From assembly GCF_003185655.1 (NCBI RefSeq), contig NZ_QHJQ01000007.1, positions 96,001 through 160,000 on the forward strand: 64,000 bases of DNA, in the 5' to 3' direction. The position numbers were made by a program, and so were the translations under genes. Below are positions 9,916 to 19,704 of this stretch, in pieces. Below the pieces are notes generated by a model. That model was not told where the DNA came from. It worked only from the letters and a program-made list of their open reading frames with translations, and ran no database searches. Source of the DNA: Coraliomargarita sinensis (lineage in GTDB: Bacteria > Verrucomicrobiota > Verrucomicrobiia > Opitutales > Coraliomargaritaceae). Position 1 is the stretch's first letter; every line of letters begins with the position of its first letter.

Positions 9916-10782
9916 ATGGCATCCGGCTACCGAGGGCGTATTGCACCGACACCGACGGGGTATCTCCACCTCGGTCACGCCCGCACATTCTGGATCGCAA
10001 TGGAGCGGGCCAAAGAAGCCGGAGGAAAATTGATCTACAGGGAAGAGGACCTCGATCCCCAGCGCTGCAAAAACGAATACGCCGACGCCGCGATGGAAGA
10101 TCTCAAATGGTTTGGCTGCCGTTGGGAGGAAGGGCCGGACGTGGGCGGGCCCCACACCCCTTACCGCCAGAGTGAGCGGAGCAGGCAGTTTTTGAATGCC
10201 TGGGAAAAGCTGAAGGATGCGGGAGCGATCTACCCCTGCGACAAATCCCGGAAAGACGTGGCCAACGCGGCCCGTGCGCCTCATGCGGAGGACAACGATG
10301 CCGAACCAATCTACCCGGAAGCATGGCGACCACCGGCGGGCACCGGACAAGACGCCAGAGAACCCGGTGCCAGCAACTGGCGCTTCCGCGTGCCGAACGA
10401 GCGGGAAATCCTCTTCGACGACGGGCGGTTGGGGCCCTGCGAATTTGAATGCCTGCGGGACTTCGGCGATTTCCTTGTCTGGCGCAAGGACGGGGTGCCC
10501 GCTTACGAACTGGCGGTTGTGGTCGACGACGCCGCCATGGACATTACCGAGGTGGTGCGCGGGGAAGACCTGCTCATCTCCACAGCCCGGCAGTTACTCA
10601 TCTACGAAGCGCTGGGGCTAAAGCCACCGGCATTTTACCATACTCCGCTAATGGTCGATACTGAAGGTCAGCGATTGGCGAAGCGGCACCGCTCACTCAG
10701 CCTGCGCGAACTACAGGAAGCGGGACACAAACCGGAAGCGCTCCGCCAGTCAGAAGACTGGTGGTCGGGGCTGGACGACTAA
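9916..10782 (+). CDS. gluQ: Glutamyl-Q tRNA(Asp) synthetase
   Basis: 288 aa, the short glutamyl-tRNA-synthetase-like form without the anticodon-binding domain, which glutamylates queuosine in tRNA(Asp). HIGH motif as HLGH (18-21), GRIAPTPTGYLHLGH, Arg-Glu-Glu-Asp-Leu-Asp, and a KMSKS-like LAKRH near 257. The usual zinc site of GluQ-RS (CxC then YxxxC) is not intact: YPCDKS and YPEAWR stand where YPCTCS and YPGTCR are common. This points to a zinc-free variant. It is followed by the MscS gene after only three bases, so the two are probably cotranscribed. Confidence 0.92.
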   Translation: MASGYRGRIAPTPTGYLHLGHARTFWIAMERAKEAGGKLIYREEDLDPQRCKNEYADAAMEDLKWFGCRWEEGPDVGGPHTPYRQSERSRQFLNAWEKLKDAGAIYPCDKSRKDVANAARAPHAEDNDAEPIYPEAWRPPAGTGQDAREPGASNWRFRVPNEREILFDDGRLGPCEFECLRDFGDFLVWRKDGVPAYELAVVVDDAAMDITEVVRGEDLLISTARQLLIYEALGLKPPAFYHTPLMVDTEGQRLAKRHRSLSLRELQEAGHKPEALRQSEDWWSGLDD

Positions 10783-10785
10783 CTT

Positions 10786-11619
10786 ATGGAAGAAGAACTG
10801 CAACAACTCGAAGCGCTGAAAGAACAGCTGATCGTATATCTCGCGACAAACGGCGTACAACTTGTGATCGCCGTGCTGATCCTGCTGGCCGGTTTCTGGA
10901 TCGGGAAGAGTGTTGCCAATCTGATTCTCAAGATTTGCGAGAAGCGGCAGATCGATCTGACCCTCGCCCGCTTTTTCTCGGGCTTTGCCAAGGTGCTCAT
11001 TATCGCCTTTGCCTTGATCATGTCGCTGAGCAAGGCGGGCATCGAGATCACCCCCTTCATTGCACTGCTCGGTGCCAGCGCCTTCGGTCTAAGTTTGGCC
11101 GTGCAAGGTCCGGTCTCGAACTACGGAGCCGGCATTGTACTGATCGTCACCCGTCCTTTCCGTGTCGGTGACACGCTAACCGTCAGTGGCCAAAGCGGAG
11201 TCGTCGACTTCGTCAAGCTCGGCAGCACCGAGCTGACCAACGAGGACGAAGAACGCATCACGATTCCGAACAGAAAGGTGCTGGGTGAGATCTTCACCAA
11301 CTCGCACGAATATAGAATCGTCGAGGGCGTTGTCGGGATCGACTACGCCGCCGACCCGGAGCAGGCAATCGGATGCATCACGCAAGCGGTCAAATCCGTA
11401 GATGGCTGCGCCGAGGACCGCGAGCCGGTGATCGGTATCGATGCCTTTGCCGACTCTTCAATCAACATCGGTTTCCGCGTCTGGGTGCCGACGAACAGCT
11501 ACCACCGTAAGCGATTCGCGTTGAACCTTGCCGTGTACCACGCCCTGAAGAAGGCCGAAATCACTATTCCGTTCCCGCAACGCGACGTGCATTTGATTCG
11601 TTCAGAAACCGAGCAATAA
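10786..11619 (+). CDS. mscS: Small-conductance mechanosensitive channel (MscS family)
   Basis: 277 aa, close to E. coli MscS (286). Three membrane segments: about 23-45, 62-82 and the pore helix with GASAFGLSLAVQGPVSNYGAGIVL (about 92-118). Then the beta domain (RPFRVGDTLTVSGQSGVV ... ITIPNRKV) and the alpha/beta cage. It acts as an osmotic release valve in the inner membrane. The start follows gluQ by three bases. The 3' end overlaps the convergent LysE-like gene by 18 bp. Confidence 0.92.
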   Translation: MEEELQQLEALKEQLIVYLATNGVQLVIAVLILLAGFWIGKSVANLILKICEKRQIDLTLARFFSGFAKVLIIAFALIMSLSKAGIEITPFIALLGASAFGLSLAVQGPVSNYGAGIVLIVTRPFRVGDTLTVSGQSGVVDFVKLGSTELTNEDEERITIPNRKVLGEIFTNSHEYRIVEGVVGIDYAADPEQAIGCITQAVKSVDGCAEDREPVIGIDAFADSSINIGFRVWVPTNSYHRKRFALNLAVYHALKKAEITIPFPQRDVHLIRSETEQ

Positions 11620-12219
11620 GACAATCACCGCGAGGCTGAAACAGAGCAAAGCGGAAAACGGACGAATCTTATTGAGCGACTTCAGGGTAATCCGTACCGG
11701 CACGCGCCTGGCAAAAAAAAGGGAGAGAAAAGTGAATTGCCCCCACCACCAGCTCACACCGATGACGGCTCCTACCAGAACGTAAGGCACCACCGGCCAG
11801 GCCGGAGGGTTGTTCAAGTAAACCCCTGTCGCCATGAGTATGGCCATCGCGGCAGGCAGTCGCAGCGGCATGGCGAGCGAGCGGTTCAAGGCATTCCGGA
11901 ATAAGACCGCTTCGGAAGGCAGTTCCGCAGCGTAACTGAGATCATCTGCTTTTCGGGTACGGAGGAACTTGACCCCCATGTAAGCCAGGACAAAGGAAGC
12001 GAAGGCATGCATCGCCTCGCCGACAAAAACCAGATGCCGCGACATCATCATCAGTCCGGGAATCGCCACGATCAGCCACACCAGTTGGGACAGCCAGAAG
12101 CCCAGTCCGACCGCCATCACCTGTGAGGGACGTCCCGCCAAGCCCACCTTGGCCAGCCAAACCGTTCCCGGAAAGAGCGTGAGGGATAAAATAAAACCGG
12201 CTGTGATGCCTTCTAGCAT
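11602..12219 (-). CDS. LysE/RhtB-like membrane exporter
   Basis: 205 aa from ATG at 12219 (MLEGITAGF); an in-frame ATG at 12255 would add an implausible polar stretch (MSRHGDYVHSKN). About six hydrophobic segments, with the LysE-type layout: helix 1 starting GITAGFILSLTLFPG, GLGFWLSQLVWLIVAIPG, FVLAYMGVKFLRTRK, then a loop and FRNALNRSLAMPLRLPAAMAIL. LysE-family proteins export amino acids or other small molecules; the substrate cannot be read here. The gene follows, in the same direction, the CcoI-like fragment gene (about 53 bp). Confidence 0.65.
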   Translation of the reverse strand: MLEGITAGFILSLTLFPGTVWLAKVGLAGRPSQVMAVGLGFWLSQLVWLIVAIPGLMMMSRHLVFVGEAMHAFASFVLAYMGVKFLRTRKADDLSYAAELPSEAVLFRNALNRSLAMPLRLPAAMAILMATGVYLNNPPAWPVVPYVLVGAVIGVSWWWGQFTFLSLFFARRVPVRITLKSLNKIRPFSALLCFSLAVIVLLLGF

Positions 12220-12272
12220 ATTCTTAGAATGAACGTAGTCACCGTGCCTGGACAAGCTTCGTTACGGGGAGC

Positions 12273-13112
12273 TTATGCACGTATCCGGAGTCGCCGAAGC
12301 TCCGAAAGCCAACGCGCCAGAACCATGACCGGGAGCACGACGAAATAGGCACCGGCAAACAATACCCCGCCGTGAGGCATGAAGACCGTGAATAACGCGG
12401 CCAGTAGGAGGCCCAAGAGGATAAGCGCGGGAAACGCATCGCTGTGCCAACGCCGAAGCAGCAAGCCGCGCCAGGCCGGCCTTAAAAAAAGCGTCCCGCC
12501 AAGCAGGTGGGCAAACAACAAGCAAACCACCAGCAATAAGCTGTAGAACTGCCGCAACCCGGGACCACCGATCCCGGCGGCGGAGGCCAAGAGAAGCAAG
12601 CCGCCGTTCAAGCTGAAGACAAGCGTGAGGCAGAGGCGGACGGCAAGAGGTGACATTGATGCCATCCGCGAAAACGGCTCGCCGCTGATCCGGTAACCGA
12701 ACCGGTGCAGTTCCCCGGCCAACCGACAGAGATCAAAATCACCCGGCTCCCATGCCAGGCTGAGGCGCCCCGAATCCAGGGCTACCTTGGCCGACAAAAC
12801 ACCGGGTTGACGTCCGGCGAGTTCCTCCACCAACCAGGCACAACCCATGCAGAACATCCCCTGAACCGGAACCGTAAGCTGACACCCGGGGCCACTTTCC
12901 GCATCCTCTTGTAGTTTTTTTATCGATACAGTGTTCACTGCGCCAAAAGGAAGATCCCCGACCGGCTTGCCCGCCCTGTCCTGCTTCGAATAGTAATCCT
13001 CAAAGCCACCTTCCCGGATCATCCCATAAACATGCTCGCAACCGGCACAGCAAAACTCACCCCGACCTTTCGACCGGTGATAGGGAATGCCGCAATGCTT
13101 ACACTGTTTCAT
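12273..13112 (-). CDS. CcoI/FixI-type copper ATPase N-terminal half only (metal-binding plus four membrane helices)
   Basis: 279 aa. It begins with the CcoI/FixI zinc-ribbon-like module (MKQCKHCGIPY, FCCAGCEHVYGMI), continues with an HMA domain whose CxxC is in MFCMGC (about residues 86-91), then four hydrophobic segments (about 155-180, 185-212, 222-243, 248-268), and stops at LSELRRLRIRA. A complete CcoI has about 700-800 aa with TGES, DKTGT and GDGxND motifs; none of these exists here or in the 53 bp before the next gene. It may be a decayed pump or a free-standing membrane copper-binding protein. The reading frame is intact, which argues for function. Confidence 0.75.
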   Translation of the reverse strand: MKQCKHCGIPYHRSKGRGEFCCAGCEHVYGMIREGGFEDYYSKQDRAGKPVGDLPFGAVNTVSIKKLQEDAESGPGCQLTVPVQGMFCMGCAWLVEELAGRQPGVLSAKVALDSGRLSLAWEPGDFDLCRLAGELHRFGYRISGEPFSRMASMSPLAVRLCLTLVFSLNGGLLLLASAAGIGGPGLRQFYSLLLVVCLLFAHLLGGTLFLRPAWRGLLLRRWHSDAFPALILLGLLLAALFTVFMPHGGVLFAGAYFVVLPVMVLARWLSELRRLRIRA

Positions 13113-13251
13113 AGTTGGCCGAGCCCGAGTCTGTTCACATTCGAAATCAAGGTTAAGCTGGCTGACTCTTTAAACCACGCTCCCACATCACAAACAAGTA
13201 GTCTTGCAAGTTGTTCCCGGATTAACAATTATAATGCCTATAAGCAGTTCT

Positions 13252-13707
13252 ATGAGCGACGATCTTTATCAAATTATCTACATTAGCACGGCGAATGCCG
13301 GGTTAACCGAAGATTCTTTGCTGGAACTACTTTCAGCCTCCCAGAAGCGCAACGCCGCCCGGCAAATCACGGGGATCCTGCTCCATTCCGACGGTAACAT
13401 TATTCAGGTGATTGAAGGGCCCGAAGCGAAGGTCAAAGGCCTCTACGAAAAAATTTCCGATGATCCGCGCCACCGCGGGGTCACTTTGATTTCGGGTCGT
13501 TCGGTGCAACGGCGTGATTTTCCGAAATTCAAAATGGGCTTCAAACGGGCACGGAGTAAGGACTTCAAAGCACAGCTACCGGGTTTTACCGATGTGGTGG
13601 AAAAGGGCAAAGTTACCGATGAGGAACTGGCCGGGCTATCCAAGCTGGTTTCGGTCTTTATCCGCACCTTTGCCAAGTCCACGAACATCGACCGCTTTGG
13701 TTGTTAA
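13252..13707 (+). CDS. BLUF-domain blue-light photoreceptor
   Basis: 151 aa from ATG 13252 ([12 protein letters not shown]); earlier in-frame ATGs (13204, 13234) would add unrelated residues. The flavin-binding BLUF fold covers residues 5-97. The three photocycle residues are present: Tyr10 (IIYIS), Asn34 ([10 protein letters not shown]) and Gln52 (NIIQVIEGP). The semi-conserved Trp/Met position reads FPKFKMGF, so Met is kept and Trp is Phe. The C-terminal 50 residues form a short helical cap with no output domain, as in single-domain BLUF proteins that act by protein contact. Its stop overlaps that of the convergent dehydrogenase gene by three bases. Confidence 0.9.
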   Translation: MSDDLYQIIYISTANAGLTEDSLLELLSASQKRNAARQITGILLHSDGNIIQVIEGPEAKVKGLYEKISDDPRHRGVTLISGRSVQRRDFPKFKMGFKRARSKDFKAQLPGFTDVVEKGKVTDEELAGLSKLVSVFIRTFAKSTNIDRFGC

Positions 13708-16700
13708 ACCAGGTCGAAGCGTTCGATGCCCTTACGGACATCGGACAGGAAAGCGGCTGCACCGACACCATTGATCCAGCGGTGGTCGAATGTCAGCACA
13801 AGTGAGGCCACCTCCATGGGACTACCGTCTTTCGACTTCGGGTCGGGCTGTTGATAGGGCGCGCCGATAAAAAGCGTGGCGATGGCCGGAGGCACCACAA
13901 TCGGGATGGCCGAGCGCACGTTGTAGGCGCCCATACTTGAAATGGAAAGTGGCACCCGGTTTTTCGATACGATCTCCCCGTGGCGCGTGCGTCGCAGGGA
14001 TTCGTTAAAGACCTCGATAAAATCGTCCCATTCCACCTCGTTGACGTTTTTGACCACCGCGGTTTCCAGCTTATCGCCGGGCAATGCCACGGCCACACCG
14101 AGGTCGTAGCCTTCCGGATCGTAAACGAGTTCATCGCCACGCACCACTGAAGCGAAGCGCTCGTGTTTGCGCATGGCCTGAAGCACCGCCCAGGCCGTCA
14201 TGGTCGCCGTCGAAAGCGTGCCGCCCGGTGTTTTCTTGCTGCGGAGGCGCGCATCGCGCACGGCTTCCCAGCGGCAGGTCATATCGATGGTCGCCGGGAC
14301 AATGCCCTGAAGCTGCTTGACCGCTTCCTGGGAGAGGCCGCCGACGCGCTGTTGTTGCGCGCCCTCCTTTTGCTGGGGGGCCGAGGCGGAGGCCGCCTGA
14401 GCCACGGCGGCGCCCGATAGCGTTAACTGTACGAGATTCTGCCCGACGGTCACTTCATCATCCTCGCTCACGGCCCACTCCCCGAGCACGCCGCCGGCAT
14501 CACACTCAATGGGGAACACGGCCTTGTCGGTCTCGACTTCGCAGAGCGCGTCGTCGGCTTTGACCACATCGCCGGCCTGTTTGAGAATCGAGACGATACG
14601 CGCGACGCGTATCCCCTCGCCGAGAATGGGCACGACGATATCCTTGGTCGCACCCGAGGAACCAGAAGCAGACGAATTCATTTTGTGAGTATTTTCCGGG
14701 TGGACAGTTGGCGCATCAGCGACAGCTGCAGAAGGTAACAGGGAGGACTCCAGTGAGCTCGCGAGCAGGTGTTCAAGCGCCGACTCGATCCGTTGCTTAT
14801 CCGGCAGAGCGGCATACTCGTAGACCGGATTAAACCCGACGTGGACATCTCCCTTCGAGACGATGACCGGAGGGCTCTTCAGGGCGCTCAGGACCTCATG
14901 CCGCTCACACATTGTAGAAACGATCATCTGACCGACGCTGGCCGTGATATTGTCTTCCTGAACGATGAGCAGACGGCCGGTCTTTTGAACGGATGCGGCG
15001 ATGGCCTCTTCATCCCAGGGAGCAATTGAGCGAAGGTCGATCAGTTCGATATCGAGCGCTTCCGCAAGTCCGTCGAGCGTTTCTTCAACCAGTTCGACGC
15101 AGTTCCCCCAGGTCACGAGGGTCAACAGTTCCCCCTGGCGAATGGTGCGCGCCTGCCCCAGCGGCACCGCATCGACCGAATCCCCCGCCGGCAACTCGGC
15201 CCACATCAGGTGTTTCGGCAGAAGAATGATGGTCGGATCCTCACCGTGCAGGGCTGTCCAGAAAAGCCCGGCGGTGTCGGCGGGCGTCGAAGGCACCACC
15301 ACACGAATACCCGGCACACGGGCAAACGAGGCCTCGCCCGACTGGCTGTGCCAGAGCGCGCCACCCGGGAGATAGCCGCCGCAGGGCGCGTATATGACCA
15401 GAGGACACTTCCAATGCCCGAAGCTGCGCCAGCGCAGTGTCGCCATATTGGACACCAGCTGATTCCAGCCGGGGTAGATAAAATCGACGAACTGAATTTC
15501 AAAACAGGGGCGTTTCCCGTAAGAGGCCAATCCGACCGCCAGGCCCATGATGGTCGACTCCGCCAAAGGTGAATTGACGGCACGTGACGGGTCCTTGGTC
15601 GAGAGCCCTTTCGTCAGATTGAAAACACCTCCCTTGGGATCGGCGATGTCTTCGCCGAAAAAGACCACATCCGGCAACTCGTCCATGGCGTGGTGGAAGG
15701 TTTTATTGACGGCATCGAGCATTCGGCAGGAATCCCCAAGCGCCACCTGCGGTCCCGCATCGGGTGTTTGCACCGGTCCGGTCAGATGGGCTTCACCTTC
15801 CTCTGCCACGGGGTCGTCCGCGCCGGCCGCTTCCTGATAAATGCCTCGGATCTCCTCGCGGATTTCTTCTTCCAGAGCAGCGGCTTCTTGGGCGGTCAGC
15901 AGCCCGTCCTCGATCATGCGCTTTTGAAACACCGCGATCGGGTCGCGCTCATGCATGGTGTCGAGTTCCTCCACGGCACGATACATGCGCTGATCATCCG
16001 CACTGGAGTGGTTGGAAAAGCGCTCCACATCACACCAGATAAAGCCCGGCCCCCCGCCGTCGCGTGCCTTGGCCACCGCAGCCTGACCGGCGGCGGCAAC
16101 CGCTTCGACATCACTCCCGTCGACACGCAACCATTCGTCCTGATCGAGCACCCCGAGCGCGAGTGGATTGGTTCGCGCCGTCCGCGTGCTGATGGCGATA
16201 CGGTTATCCTCGACGACAAATACGATGGGCAAGCGGCGCTCCTTGGCGAAACAGACTGCCTCGAAAAAATCACCCTGTCTGGCCGCAGCCTCGCCCAGCG
16301 AGGCATAGACCACATTCGACTTGCCATCCAGTTGCATGCCCCATGCGGCACCGCAGGCCGGGAGCAGATGCGCTCCCACCGGCGACGGATGACTCCAGAT
16401 ATTCAGTTTCCTGTCACTGAAATGCCCGGTCAGCTGACGCCCCCCGCTCGAGGAGTCCCGCTTGGCGTAAAAAGCCAGTGCCAGGTCGTAGTCGCTGATG
16501 CCGCGCTGGATACAAAAACTGCGGTCACGATAGTAAGGGAAGGCATAATCGCCCGGCTCAAGATTCAGCGCCACCGCGGCCAGCGCCTCGTGCCCCATAC
16601 CTGAAATGTGAAACCAGCCCTTGCCCTGACGGATGAGATTTTGCTCACGCAAGTCGCCAAGCCGACTGCGCCAAAGCACACGCAAGAGGGCCTTGCGAGC

Positions 16701-16745
16701 CGCAGAATCGAGAATTGAAGTTGGGGAATCCGCTTTGCTGGACAT
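13704..16745 (-). CDS. Fused 2-oxoacid dehydrogenase E1alpha-E1beta-E2
   Basis: 1013 aa from ATG 16745 ([10 protein letters not shown]). The first about 320 residues are a thiamine-diphosphate E1alpha ([30 protein letters not shown] ... [12 protein letters not shown]). Then a complete E1beta ([49 protein letters not shown]). Then a lipoyl domain with ETDKA (about 735) and an E2 acyltransferase core (about 800-1013). This is the branched-chain or pyruvate-type complex that makes an acyl-CoA. Oddities: the linker between lipoyl domain and core lacks a recognisable E3-binding domain, and the catalytic DHRxxDG reads DHRWING. No E3 gene is adjacent. Substrate is undecided (2-oxoisovalerate or pyruvate). 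Confidence 0.9.
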   Translation of the reverse strand: MSSKADSPTSILDSAARKALLRVLWRSRLGDLREQNLIRQGKGWFHISGMGHEALAAVALNLEPGDYAFPYYRDRSFCIQRGISDYDLALAFYAKRDSSSGGRQLTGHFSDRKLNIWSHPSPVGAHLLPACGAAWGMQLDGKSNVVYASLGEAAARQGDFFEAVCFAKERRLPIVFVVEDNRIAISTRTARTNPLALGVLDQDEWLRVDGSDVEAVAAAGQAAVAKARDGGGPGFIWCDVERFSNHSSADDQRMYRAVEELDTMHERDPIAVFQKRMIEDGLLTAQEAAALEEEIREEIRGIYQEAAGADDPVAEEGEAHLTGPVQTPDAGPQVALGDSCRMLDAVNKTFHHAMDELPDVVFFGEDIADPKGGVFNLTKGLSTKDPSRAVNSPLAESTIMGLAVGLASYGKRPCFEIQFVDFIYPGWNQLVSNMATLRWRSFGHWKCPLVIYAPCGGYLPGGALWHSQSGEASFARVPGIRVVVPSTPADTAGLFWTALHGEDPTIILLPKHLMWAELPAGDSVDAVPLGQARTIRQGELLTLVTWGNCVELVEETLDGLAEALDIELIDLRSIAPWDEEAIAASVQKTGRLLIVQEDNITASVGQMIVSTMCERHEVLSALKSPPVIVSKGDVHVGFNPVYEYAALPDKQRIESALEHLLASSLESSLLPSAAVADAPTVHPENTHKMNSSASGSSGATKDIVVPILGEGIRVARIVSILKQAGDVVKADDALCEVETDKAVFPIECDAGGVLGEWAVSEDDEVTVGQNLVQLTLSGAAVAQAASASAPQQKEGAQQQRVGGLSQEAVKQLQGIVPATIDMTCRWEAVRDARLRSKKTPGGTLSTATMTAWAVLQAMRKHERFASVVRGDELVYDPEGYDLGVAVALPGDKLETAVVKNVNEVEWDDFIEVFNESLRRTRHGEIVSKNRVPLSISSMGAYNVRSAIPIVVPPAIATLFIGAPYQQPDPKSKDGSPMEVASLVLTFDHRWINGVGAAAFLSDVRKGIERFDLV

Positions 16746-17241
16746 TGATAACGTAAGGAAAGCCTGTGGCGTAAAAGACGCAGAGTTCAAGCTAGATAAA
16801 GAGCCACAAATGAGGCAAGCAAGGCTGAATCAGTTTCCCAAAGGATACTTTTCCCGCAAAGCGGCGGTAACACTTAAAACGTAAAAGGCTCGAACGCCTA
16901 CCAAACGTTCGAGCCTACTACTACCCTCTATACTAACCAAAGTACGTACGTGACAATTAACAATAAGTCGGACTAATCAAACATAAACTAAAGTTAAGTT
17001 AAACTAATCTTAAACCCTAATGGCTTCCTTAAGCTGTGCTTCAGCCTCGCCCTTGTGAGAAACGTATACCGCTTCAATTTAATTATGCTTCAATCGAATT
17101 GATGTAGCAGAGCCAGTCTCTGTCTCTATCCCGATATCTATGTATGAGGATGGCAGAGGACCCGTCTTCATCGGATTACGCCGAGGCATGCTGCCATAGC
17201 TACAAGCGAGACTACCGAGACAGACCTTTGCAAAGAAGGTA
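16746..17241. other. Gene-free AT-rich spacer with a hairpin
   Basis: No convincing gene. An 11-bp perfect inverted repeat (AGGCTCGAACG at 16886-16896 with its complement at 16906-16916) forms a hairpin with a 9-base loop and no T-run on either strand. 16915-17015 is markedly AT-rich. On the minus strand 17010-17078 encodes 22 sense-looking codons (IEAVYVSHKGEAEAQLKEAI) bounded by stops and without an ATG, possibly the end of a decayed gene. The spacer should also hold the promoter of the E1-E2 gene. Confidence 0.5.
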
Positions 17242-18429
17242 TTATTTCTTCGCGACAAAAAGCCCGAGGCTCGCGGCATAGCCGTGCAGGAGCGTACGTC
17301 CCCCGACAGGCGCCAACTCGCCGTTACAGAAGAGACCGGACAAGGGCATCTCAGGCAAAAACTGATTGACGACCCCGACATCATGGTTCGAGACCCCGAA
17401 CAGCGATGAGCCCCGACCGATGCAGTCGCACAGGCAGGCGCCATAGACGGCACGTTGCCCCAATTCGCGGAGGCGCTGCTTGAGCAATTCCTCAAAATCC
17501 ACCGATGCCGTCACCGCATCACGAATTTGGAACTGCAGGTTTTGTCCGACACGAGGCGGTGTGGCGATTGCGACGGCTCCGGTTTGTGGATCGATCGCCG
17601 CAAGATTGCGCACGAGAAAATCGCCCGTGCCGAAGCTGGCTTTGTACTCATCCATGACCAACCCGATGAAGATATTGCCCCGGGCTTGTTGTTGCTCGTC
17701 TGAACTGAGTTCCTGAAGCGTATCGCGGAGGACTTCCAGGATGGGGCGATTCCCGACTTGGTGGATAATGTTATGATCGGCGCGGGTAATCGTCCAGGGA
17801 GAGCCCACGGGGCGACAGCCTTGGGAAAGCAAAGGCTCGATCGTCACGTCACCCTCAAGCGCCAATGCCACAGCGCCGCCTGAATGCACGTTCCCGTGAC
17901 AAAACAAAGCCGTCGAATCATTGGCCGGATTGCCGGTGAACCCACCCACGGTCGGCCGGCCTTGCGTGGCCTGATCCCAGTCCCGCAGCCAGCTGTCGTG
18001 ACTCAAATTCCCGGCGGCCGCGAGCAGGATCCATGCGTTGGCGGAAGCAGTGAGTGGCCCCATAGCACGTGACAAGCCAGAGCTGCCCCCTTCCAGCAGA
18101 AGCGATTCTTCCAGATGAATGGCGTGCGCACGCGTGCCGGGCAAGTGGTGCAGAGCGAGGCAAAAGCCCTCGCCTCCTTCCATTTCCTCTGAATCCGCGA
18201 TCAAGCCATCCGCGGCACAGCCGAGGACAACGGGAGTCTGCGCGTAGATTCGAACAATTTCCAAAATCTCCCGTGCGTGCGGGAGCGCATCCGCCGCACA
18301 AAAAAGCAGTCCGAAAGTAACGGGGCCTGCCAGAACGGATCTTTGCTCCGTCGCCCAAGCCTCCACCTGCGACTCATTGAGAGGGAGGCTGAAATGCTGG
18401 ACAACAGTGTGACAGGGGGCAACGGGCAT
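17242..18429 (-). CDS. FIST domain sensory protein
   Basis: 395 aa from ATG 18429 (MPVAPCHTVVQHF). It matches the two-part FIST N/FIST C architecture: an N-terminal beta-alpha region with VVLGCAADGLIADSEE and TVGGFTGN, and a C-terminal part with NIFIGLVMDEYKASFGTGDFLVRNLAAIDPQTGAVAI and the typical end SLFGVSNHDVGVVNQFLPEMPLSGLFCNGELAPVGG..LHGYAASLG. FIST proteins are predicted small-ligand (amino acid) sensors often found beside histidine kinases. Here a histidine kinase gene starts divergently 83 bp away, which supports a shared signalling role. Confidence 0.85.
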   Translation of the reverse strand: MPVAPCHTVVQHFSLPLNESQVEAWATEQRSVLAGPVTFGLLFCAADALPHAREILEIVRIYAQTPVVLGCAADGLIADSEEMEGGEGFCLALHHLPGTRAHAIHLEESLLLEGGSSGLSRAMGPLTASANAWILLAAAGNLSHDSWLRDWDQATQGRPTVGGFTGNPANDSTALFCHGNVHSGGAVALALEGDVTIEPLLSQGCRPVGSPWTITRADHNIIHQVGNRPILEVLRDTLQELSSDEQQQARGNIFIGLVMDEYKASFGTGDFLVRNLAAIDPQTGAVAIATPPRVGQNLQFQIRDAVTASVDFEELLKQRLRELGQRAVYGACLCDCIGRGSSLFGVSNHDVGVVNQFLPEMPLSGLFCNGELAPVGGRTLLHGYAASLGLFVAKK

Positions 18430-18512
18430 GTAGCAAATGCGGCCGAATAGAAGTTGTGTCACACATAAACCCAATCTATGACCAGAGGCGAATCATTTTT
18501 TAGGAAAAACGG

Positions 18513-19640
18513 ATGGACGACGCTTTACTCCAACAATTGCGCAGAAGTCAGGATGCTGAACTTGGGCTTCGAAATGCACTGGATGCAGCCTCCATCGGTT
18601 ACTGGTCCTGGGTCACGAGCGAATCGATGCAGTGGGATGGCCACATGTTGCGCCTCTTCGGGATCCAACGTGATGAAGTCCCAGCGAACATGGATGACTT
18701 TCTGCTTCTGCTGGACCATGACTCACAGGAAGCCGCGGTCGAAGCGTTCGATGCCGCTCTCCGTGAAAATGACACGCTGAACCTGCCTGTCGTCGCGGAG
18801 AAGACAGGGCTGGAATTACAGATGCAAGGAAGGCCCTATTGGTTACCCGGAACCGAGGGCCAAGCACTGAGTGGCCTATGCATGGCGCGCTCCGGCGCGG
18901 GCGCATCGGAGGATGCCCCTTCACATGACTCGACCATGGAGCTGGCGAACTTTGCCTCGGTGGCCTCGCATGACCTGCGCGAACCACTGCGCATGATCAG
19001 CAGTTATCTACGCTTACTCGAGGAACGTTCGCCCGACTCTCTCGATGAGCGCGCACAGCGCTACATCAATTACGCCTGCGACGGCGCGGATCGTATGCGA
19101 CGCTTGATCGAAGATTTGCTGAGCTATGCCCGACTGGACAGCGAAAGCGAACCAGCCGGACCCGTCGCGCTGACGGAAGTACTGAGCGAGACCATGAATA
19201 TCCTCTCGAACAGCATTCGTGAGAGTAAAGCCGATGTCACTGTCACCTTTGAACAATCCCCTCTAGTGCTTGGCGACAGGACCAGCCTAGTCCGCCTGTT
19301 CCAGAATTTGATCGGCAATGCCATCAAGTTTCACGCCAAAGGCAAAAGCCCCAAGGTGCAAATCGGGTTGAAAGACGGCGATGAAGCAGCCGCTCCAGGC
19401 TTCTGGATCATTTCCGTCAAAGACCACGGTATCGGCATCGACCCGGAGCATCACGACTTACTCTTCAGCATCTTCCAACGGCTGCATACACGTGACGAGT
19501 ATGAAGGATCAGGCATCGGCCTGGCCTCATGCCGCAAGATCGTCGACCGCCTGGGCGGGCGGATCGACTTCGATTCCAAGAAAGGCAAAGGCAGCACCTT
19601 CCGCGTCTACTTGAAAAAAGCGAAAGCCCGGAACTGCTGA
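18513..19640 (+). CDS. Sensor histidine kinase with N-terminal PAS-like region
   Basis: 375 aa, cytoplasmic, with no membrane helix. Residues 20-125 resemble a PAS fold (IGYWSWVTSESMQWDGHMLRLFG). HisKA domain with the phospho-acceptor His153 in ASHDLREPLR, then HATPase: N-box NLIGNAIKFH (about 270), G1 DHGIGID, F-box FSIFQRLHT, G2 GSGIGLA. The H-box and HTRDEYEGSGIGLA style match the phytochrome-like/HWE-neighbour kinases that often lack a fixed regulator. A hybrid kinase gene follows after 64 bp in the same direction. Confidence 0.9.
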   Translation: MDDALLQQLRRSQDAELGLRNALDAASIGYWSWVTSESMQWDGHMLRLFGIQRDEVPANMDDFLLLLDHDSQEAAVEAFDAALRENDTLNLPVVAEKTGLELQMQGRPYWLPGTEGQALSGLCMARSGAGASEDAPSHDSTMELANFASVASHDLREPLRMISSYLRLLEERSPDSLDERAQRYINYACDGADRMRRLIEDLLSYARLDSESEPAGPVALTEVLSETMNILSNSIRESKADVTVTFEQSPLVLGDRTSLVRLFQNLIGNAIKFHAKGKSPKVQIGLKDGDEAAAPGFWIISVKDHGIGIDPEHHDLLFSIFQRLHTRDEYEGSGIGLASCRKIVDRLGGRIDFDSKKGKGSTFRVYLKKAKARNC

Positions 19641-19704
19641 GGCCGGTTTATGAGATTGATCTCAAGCCTGTATTCGAACTATCTGAAAAACATCTACCGA
19701 TCTC

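Noticed and set aside
15690..16604. 304-codon plus-strand frame opposite the E1 part
   Set aside because: Antisense to conserved E1alpha sequence; no signal, domain or start-site support.
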